From: an uncultured Eubacteriales bacterium
GTDB lineage: Bacteria; Bacillota; Clostridia; Christensenellales; Aristaeellaceae
DNA: 64,000 nucleotides
NCBI GenBank assembly: GCA_902800625.1
Contig: CADCFG010000005.1
Location: 1-64,000 of the forward strand
Reading direction: 5' to 3'
This document shows positions 59,748 through 64,000 of this stretch, in pieces. Made by a program: the position numbers and the translations under genes. The stretch's first letter is position 1. The number at the start of each line of letters is the position of its first letter. The notes below the pieces were generated by a model. The model saw only the letters and a program-made list of their open reading frames with translations, was not told where the DNA came from and did no database searches.

Positions 59748-61132
59748 CAGTTTTGCACCGTCAGGTTGTTGAGCCAGTGTTCCTTCTTCAGCCAGAAGTG
59801 GAAGATCACCATCTTGGCCACGTCGATCAGCTTCACGCCGCAATACAGTGCCACCGGGCCCACGCTGGTAAAGCGCGCCAGCAGGAACACCATGGGCAGC
59901 ATCACGAAGATCGTCAGCCCTGCGTCGGTGGTCGCGCCCATCCGCGCGTCGCCGCCGGAGCGGGCCACGGCCTGCTGGGTGTTCATGTAGACCCAGACCG
60001 GCATGAACAGGGCCATCGTGCCCACCATGCGCCGGCAGATTTCGATGGCGCTATCGCTCAACCGGCCGAACACCACCGGGACGATCAGCGTGGTGGCAAA
60101 GCCGAATACCATCATCGCCAGCCCAAACACCGCCGAGCCGGACAGCAGCCAGGTCTTCTCCCTGCGCGCCTTCTCCAGGTCGCCCGCGCCCAGGGTCTTC
60201 CCCAGGAGGACGCCCGTGGCGGAGTAGACGCCGCCGAAGGCCACGAAATACAGATTGGCAATGGCGAAGCTGGAGGCCATGCCGGACACCACGTCCGCGC
60301 CGCCCCGGCCGTTGTAGATGGCCGTGGTGATCGTCTCCGACAGCACCCACACCATCTCGCAGAACAGCACCAGCGCGCTCTTTTTCAGTATCTCCCTGAA
60401 CAGCCTGCCGTCGATCTTCAAGAAGTCCGCCGGGCGCACGGCGAAGTCCGGCTCCGCGTGGACATACACGGCCGTGAAGATGACGAACTCCAGCATCCTG
60501 GCAATCACCGTCGCCCAGGCCGCGCCGCGCACACCCAGCGCCGGGAAGCCCAGGTTGCCGTAGATCAGCAGCCAGTTGAACAGCGTGTTGGTCAGCGTGG
60601 CGATCACCGTCACCACCAGCGGCGTCCTGACCCTGCCCAGGTCCCTGAGCGAGCTGGCGATGCAGACGGAGGCCGTCATGGGAATGCCGATGAAGAACAT
60701 GATGCGGATGTACTGCACCGCCTCGTCCAGGATCGCCTCCGCCTGGGTGTTGCCGATGAGCATCAGCGAAAGCACCTGCCGCGGGAATACCAGGCAGACG
60801 AGGCAGTAGGGCACGAAGGCCGCCATGCCCGCCACCAGCTTGAAGCGGAAGGCCTGGCCCATGCCGCCCCGGTCCTTCGCGCCAAAGAACTGGGTCATGA
60901 AGATGCCGCCGGACATGCAGATGGCGTTCAAAAACACCATGAATATGAACAGCACCTGCCCGGCCACGTTCACGCCCGACATGCACACGTCTCCCAGCCC
61001 CGACACCATGAAATTGTCCACCAGCGACACCAGGCTCTGGATCAGCTGCTGCAGCATGATCGGCACGGCGATCGCCAGCGCGCTCCTGTAAAATCTTCCC
61101 GGGCCGAACAGGCCCTTTCCGTTGCGTTCCAT
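59747..61132 (-). CDS. MATE-family efflux transporter
   Basis: 461 residues from ATG 61132; a TTG at 61144 is an alternative but too near GGGAGG. Twelve predicted membrane helices in two MatE halves: ALAIAVPIMLQQLIQSLVSLVDNFMVSGLG at the start, GVRGAAWATVIARMLEFVIF in the middle, second half from ILKKSALVLFCEMVWVLSETITTAIYNGRGG. Exports organic cations using H+ or Na+. Part of the leftward group with the flavodoxin and GNAT genes. Confidence 0.92.
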   Translation of the reverse strand: MERNGKGLFGPGRFYRSALAIAVPIMLQQLIQSLVSLVDNFMVSGLGDVCMSGVNVAGQVLFIFMVFLNAICMSGGIFMTQFFGAKDRGGMGQAFRFKLVAGMAAFVPYCLVCLVFPRQVLSLMLIGNTQAEAILDEAVQYIRIMFFIGIPMTASVCIASSLRDLGRVRTPLVVTVIATLTNTLFNWLLIYGNLGFPALGVRGAAWATVIARMLEFVIFTAVYVHAEPDFAVRPADFLKIDGRLFREILKKSALVLFCEMVWVLSETITTAIYNGRGGADVVSGMASSFAIANLYFVAFGGVYSATGVLLGKTLGAGDLEKARREKTWLLSGSAVFGLAMMVFGFATTLIVPVVFGRLSDSAIEICRRMVGTMALFMPVWVYMNTQQAVARSGGDARMGATTDAGLTIFVMLPMVFLLARFTSVGPVALYCGVKLIDVAKMVIFHFWLKKEHWLNNLTVQN

Positions 61133-61159
61133 AGGGGTATTCAATCCTCCCGGGGCCCA

Positions 61160-61840
61160 TCACACCCCGTTCACGTTCCGAATATATTCCTCGGCAGGAA
61201 TCATGGGCCTTTCCAGTTCGGCCACCGTCTCCGTGGACAGGGTCAGCGCGGCGGCGTATTCCTCCCCCGCCTTCTCAAAGCGCGCCAGCAGCGGATCGGC
61301 CACCACCGCCGCCGCGGGCACGTTCAGCATGGGCGTCTCCGGCACGCAGACCATGTCCAAATTCCCGAAGCAGGTGCGGCACATCTGCTTCAGGCCGTCG
61401 AAGTTTCCCTCCCAGTGGGGAAAGCCGCAGCCGCAGATCACCAGCGTGTGGATGCGGGAGAAATCCGCCAGCGCCTCGTGCCGCACGGCGCCGTCGCTCT
61501 GGCGCACCATCTTCATCTTCACCAGCGGGATGGTCCTGTCCAGCACCGCCTTCAGATGAGAAGGCATGCCGTAGCAATACAGCGGAAAACTCCAGAGGAT
61601 CACGTCCGCGTCCCGGTACAGGTCCAGGATGGCGTTCTGGTCGTCCTGGATCACGCAGTGCCCGTCCCCGCGCTGCCAGCAGCCGAAGCAGCCGCGACAC
61701 GGCGCGATCTTCTTCTCGATGACGTTGACGATATTCACCTCATGCTGTCCGTCCCGGTTCAGGCCCTTCAAAAAGGCGTCCGTCAGCCGGAAGGTGTCGC
61801 TCTTCTTCTTGGGGCTTCCGTTCAATACGAGTATCTTCAT
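61160..61840 (-). CDS. Flavodoxin-fold NAD(P)H oxidoreductase
   Basis: 226 residues. MKILVLNGSPKKKSDTFRLTDAFLKGL is the FMN-binding start of the NADPH-dependent FMN reductase family. CRGCFGCWQRGDGHCVIQDD carries four Cys, as in iron-sulfur flavoproteins, though spacing is not certain to be a cluster site. VILWSFPLYCYGMPSHLKAVLDRTIPL is the second FMN loop. Probably reduces small electron acceptors. Gap of 27 nt to the MATE gene. Confidence 0.88.
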   Translation of the reverse strand: MKILVLNGSPKKKSDTFRLTDAFLKGLNRDGQHEVNIVNVIEKKIAPCRGCFGCWQRGDGHCVIQDDQNAILDLYRDADVILWSFPLYCYGMPSHLKAVLDRTIPLVKMKMVRQSDGAVRHEALADFSRIHTLVICGCGFPHWEGNFDGLKQMCRTCFGNLDMVCVPETPMLNVPAAAVVADPLLARFEKAGEEYAAALTLSTETVAELERPMIPAEEYIRNVNGV

Positions 61841-61911
61841 GGGGCTTCCTCCCTCTCTCTATCAAAATATATCCTGTTCGGCGGTTTGTGCGGCGCGGCA
61901 CCCGGCATCCG

Positions 61912-62814
61912 TTATGCGCTGATGAGCGCCCGCACCTCCTCCAGCCGCGGCGGGTTCAGCGGCAGCGGGAAGCGGGAGATGGCCACGGCGGCGCAGGCGC
62001 TGGCAAAGCGCACCAGGTCGCCGTCGTCCATGCCATGCAGCAGGCCATACACGCAGCCCGCCTTGAAGGTGTCCCCCGCACCAAGGGTGCTCTTTACCTC
62101 CACGTCAAAGGGCTTCATCCGGCGGATGGGTTCGCCCTTCCTGCCATACAGCATCTCGCCGCCGCCCTGGGTGAGGATGGTCAGGCCGTCCGACGCCTCC
62201 TTCAGCAGCGCCATCGCGTCCTCCGGCGCCATGCCCGCGTAGTGCTCCGAGAGGCACTCGTGGGAGATCACGTCCACGGCGGCATGGCGGTGCAGCGGCG
62301 AACCGTGGGGACAGTCGATGGTCACATAGGGAACGCCTTGTCTGCGGCACAGCTCCGCCGCCAGCAGCGTCTCCTGACCAAAATAGGGGTCGATGGCCGC
62401 GGCCCGGCAGCCGACGATGTCCGCTTCCCTGGGCACGCTCCACCAGCGCTTGCCCGAGGCAAACAGCGTCTGGAAGCGGCCCATCGGCGAGCGCGCCAGC
62501 CCCGCGATCACCACGTAGTCCATCACACCGGGGTCGTCCTCCACGAAGTTCAGCGGGGTCAGGTCCACCGGCTTGTCCGCGTAAAAGCCCTTCAGCATCG
62601 GCGCGACTCGGGTTCCGATCCAGGTGCCGTCCACCCGCACCGGCACGCCCAGCGAGGCCAGCACCGTGGCCGCCGTGCCCGTCTCGCCGCCGGGCAGGAA
62701 GTACTGCGCCGCGATCTCGGAATACTCGTCGGGCTTCAAAAATCCGTCCCGCAGCAGGAACGAATGGGTGCCCAGTACCTGGCCGTATAGATAGGCCTCG
62801 GGTTGCGGTTTCAT
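61912..62814 (-). CDS. PfkB-family carbohydrate kinase
   Basis: 300 residues from ATG 62814 (AGGAGGG). PfkB fold: FLPGGETGTAATVLASLGVPVRVDGTWIG at the substrate site and STLGAGDTFKAGCVYGLLHGM with catalytic Asp at the end; DGLTILTQGGGEMLYGRKGE before it. Substrate (ribose, fructose, nucleoside or other) cannot be set by eye. 24 nt from the DUF3795 gene upstream. Confidence 0.9.
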   Translation of the reverse strand: MKPQPEAYLYGQVLGTHSFLLRDGFLKPDEYSEIAAQYFLPGGETGTAATVLASLGVPVRVDGTWIGTRVAPMLKGFYADKPVDLTPLNFVEDDPGVMDYVVIAGLARSPMGRFQTLFASGKRWWSVPREADIVGCRAAAIDPYFGQETLLAAELCRRQGVPYVTIDCPHGSPLHRHAAVDVISHECLSEHYAGMAPEDAMALLKEASDGLTILTQGGGEMLYGRKGEPIRRMKPFDVEVKSTLGAGDTFKAGCVYGLLHGMDDGDLVRFASACAAVAISRFPLPLNPPRLEEVRALISA

Positions 62815-62838
62815 CTGTGAATCCCTCCTCACAGCCGT

Positions 62839-63894
62839 TCAGTTCTCCTCCAGGATCCTCAGGCCCTCCCGGTAGTCCTGCCCGAGGATCTCCTGCGTCT
62901 TCTCGAAATCATATTTCTGATGGAGTCGGTCGTGGACCTGCAGAAACGCCTTCTTTCCATGCGCTCTGATATACATGGCCTGAGCCTTCGCGGCCAGTGC
63001 GCCGTCATTCGAGAGAATATAGAATCCCACTTCACAGCTCTCCAAATCGTCGCATTCGTAGCACCCGTCGATGCCCTTTCCCTGGCAACAGACCACATTG
63101 GGGCATTTCCCGTCCGGCGAGATCGTGGCGAAAGAGCAGATGTTGTACGCCGTCCGGCAGGGCCCGCACCACTCGCCCAGGAAGCAGTGGTTGCAGGAGA
63201 AGCCGCAGTACGCCACGGGATCGACACCCTTTCTCGCCCGCCTGCACAGTTGGTTCCTGATGCGCAGCATGGCCTCGATGTGCATGATCCAGTGGCGGCT
63301 GAAGGGCATCCTGATGAGCCCCAGCACGTCCCTTGAGCACCAGTAATCGATGAGCCATGACGCGTTCTCATCCTCGCTGACGCAGCCGGTGCGCCGCAGC
63401 TTATCGACCATGTCCTCCCCGAATTTGCGCTTCAGGTCGGAGTGTTCAATGCGAGAGAGGATTCCTTCGGTGGACTGCGCCACAGCCCGGGCATAGCGAC
63501 ACAGCGCCTTTACGTCCAGCTGCCTGGAAAACGCCGGGATGGCCTCCCCGGAAAGCTCGTTTCCGGTGGTGATGATCGGAGAGCGCACCGACTCCGAGAA
63601 GCCCTGCTCAAACAATACCTGCCGATCCCTGGCGATCATCTCGTGGGCCACGATGTCCTCGATGCGGAATATGTGCCAGATGGAATAGGCCAGCGTCTTT
63701 GAGTGATACCCCTTCGCCCCGGCAAAGGGCATCTGCCAAAACGCCTCGGGTGGACAGGTCGTCGCGATCTGCTGGATCTGCTCAAGCAGGCTCTTCCTGA
63801 GTTCCAGAAGCTTCTCCACACCCTCCCTGAAGGTGGCCTTCCTGGAGATCAGCGCCTGCATCTGCTTGTTCATGTCGGACCAGTCTTTGTTCAC
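62839..63894 (-). CDS. DinB-like/DUF3795 two-domain protein
   Basis: 351 residues from GTG 63894 (GGAGGAGGG), overlapping the upstream stop (GTGA). N-terminal ~170 residues resemble DinB/YfiT four-helix domains (AYSIWHIFRIEDIVAHEMIARDRQVLF has the His typical of the metal site). The C-terminal DUF3795 domain: AYCGFSCNHCFLGEWCGPCRTAYNICSFA, CPNVVCCQGKGIDGCYECDDLESCEVGF, with many Cys for metal. Function unknown; the fusion looks uncommon. Confidence 0.8.
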   Translation of the reverse strand: MNKDWSDMNKQMQALISRKATFREGVEKLLELRKSLLEQIQQIATTCPPEAFWQMPFAGAKGYHSKTLAYSIWHIFRIEDIVAHEMIARDRQVLFEQGFSESVRSPIITTGNELSGEAIPAFSRQLDVKALCRYARAVAQSTEGILSRIEHSDLKRKFGEDMVDKLRRTGCVSEDENASWLIDYWCSRDVLGLIRMPFSRHWIMHIEAMLRIRNQLCRRARKGVDPVAYCGFSCNHCFLGEWCGPCRTAYNICSFATISPDGKCPNVVCCQGKGIDGCYECDDLESCEVGFYILSNDGALAAKAQAMYIRAHGKKAFLQVHDRLHQKYDFEKTQEILGQDYREGLRILEEN

Positions 63895-64000
63895 GACGCG
63901 CCCTCCTCCCCGTATACCTTCACAAAGTGGCGGCTGAACGCCTCCACCCGCTTCATCACTTCCTCCGCCTGCCCCGGCTCCCGGTCGCACTGGTGGATAA
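63891..64000 (-). CDS. Partial gene at window edge, C-terminal end only
   Basis: The visible 35 codons (IHQCDREPGQAEEVMKRV, then 17 more ending YGEEGAS) are the C-terminus of a protein that starts beyond the window. Its TGA overlaps the GTG of the DUF3795 gene (GTGA), so the two are coupled. No family can be assigned. Confidence 0.65.
   Translation of the reverse strand, partial: IHQCDREPGQAEEVMKRVEAFSRHFVKVYGEEGAS

Overview
The window looks like a chromosomal segment of an anaerobic, high-GC member of the Clostridia, possibly a gut or rumen lineage near Christensenellales or Oscillospirales. This placement is inferred from gene content only. AGGAGG-type ribosome binding sites, TTGACA/TATAAT promoters, a lipoprotein transport system, a tsaE-tsaB-rimI cluster, split PurH/PurO purine enzymes and the absence of any outer-membrane gene all fit a Gram-positive-type firmicute. 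A species cannot be named.

Left part (1-27.4 kb), accessory. It starts with a frameshifted secreted Ig/Fn3-like protein, then an intact 1724-residue secreted protein carrying a 410-residue internal duplication. An HTH protein is translationally coupled to a membrane kinase-like receptor with an extracellular LRR domain. Two small unknown genes (9840-10589) lie behind a convincing SAM-clan riboswitch (10689-10772) with its own promoter. Then come a DUF2779 nuclease-like protein, a sugar ABC transporter (two permeases plus a lipoprotein), an orphan hipB with a broken hipA, and small repeat proteins. A 5.27 kb element (19619-24888) sits in the 3' end of tRNA-Pro. It has a tyrosine integrase, divergent XRE repressor, excisionase-like protein, replication protein, flanking 23-bp att repeats and integrase arm-type repeats. 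Several accessory genes here are broken by one-base deletions, nonsense codons or small insertions.

Middle (27.8-40.3 kb), mostly core. It holds fabD next to a PccB-type carboxyltransferase, a tsaE-tsaB-rimI-MurF-like operon, a 1120-residue membrane-anchored protein with thirteen His/Cys repeats, a CapA-like protein and mutY.

Right (40.4-53 kb), a purine operon read leftwards: purE-purC-purF-purM-purN-purO-purH(AICAR formyltransferase)-P-loop kinase-purD-purL. Upstream are a sigma-70-type promoter, PurBox-like sites and a possible 27-codon leader ORF. The AICAR formyltransferase gene carries an 84-nt palindromic element inserted in frame. The operon should take PRPP to IMP with adenylosuccinate lyase supplied from elsewhere.

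End (53.3-64 kb): an amphipathic-helix protein; a ROK regulator-cutC-GH51 arabinofuranosidase-DUF6171 operon; a divergent phosphoribosyltransferase-like protein; and a leftward group with DUF3795, PfkB kinase, flavodoxin-like, MATE and GNAT genes ending in a truncated P-loop ORF. All calls come from reading the sequence; no database search was run.
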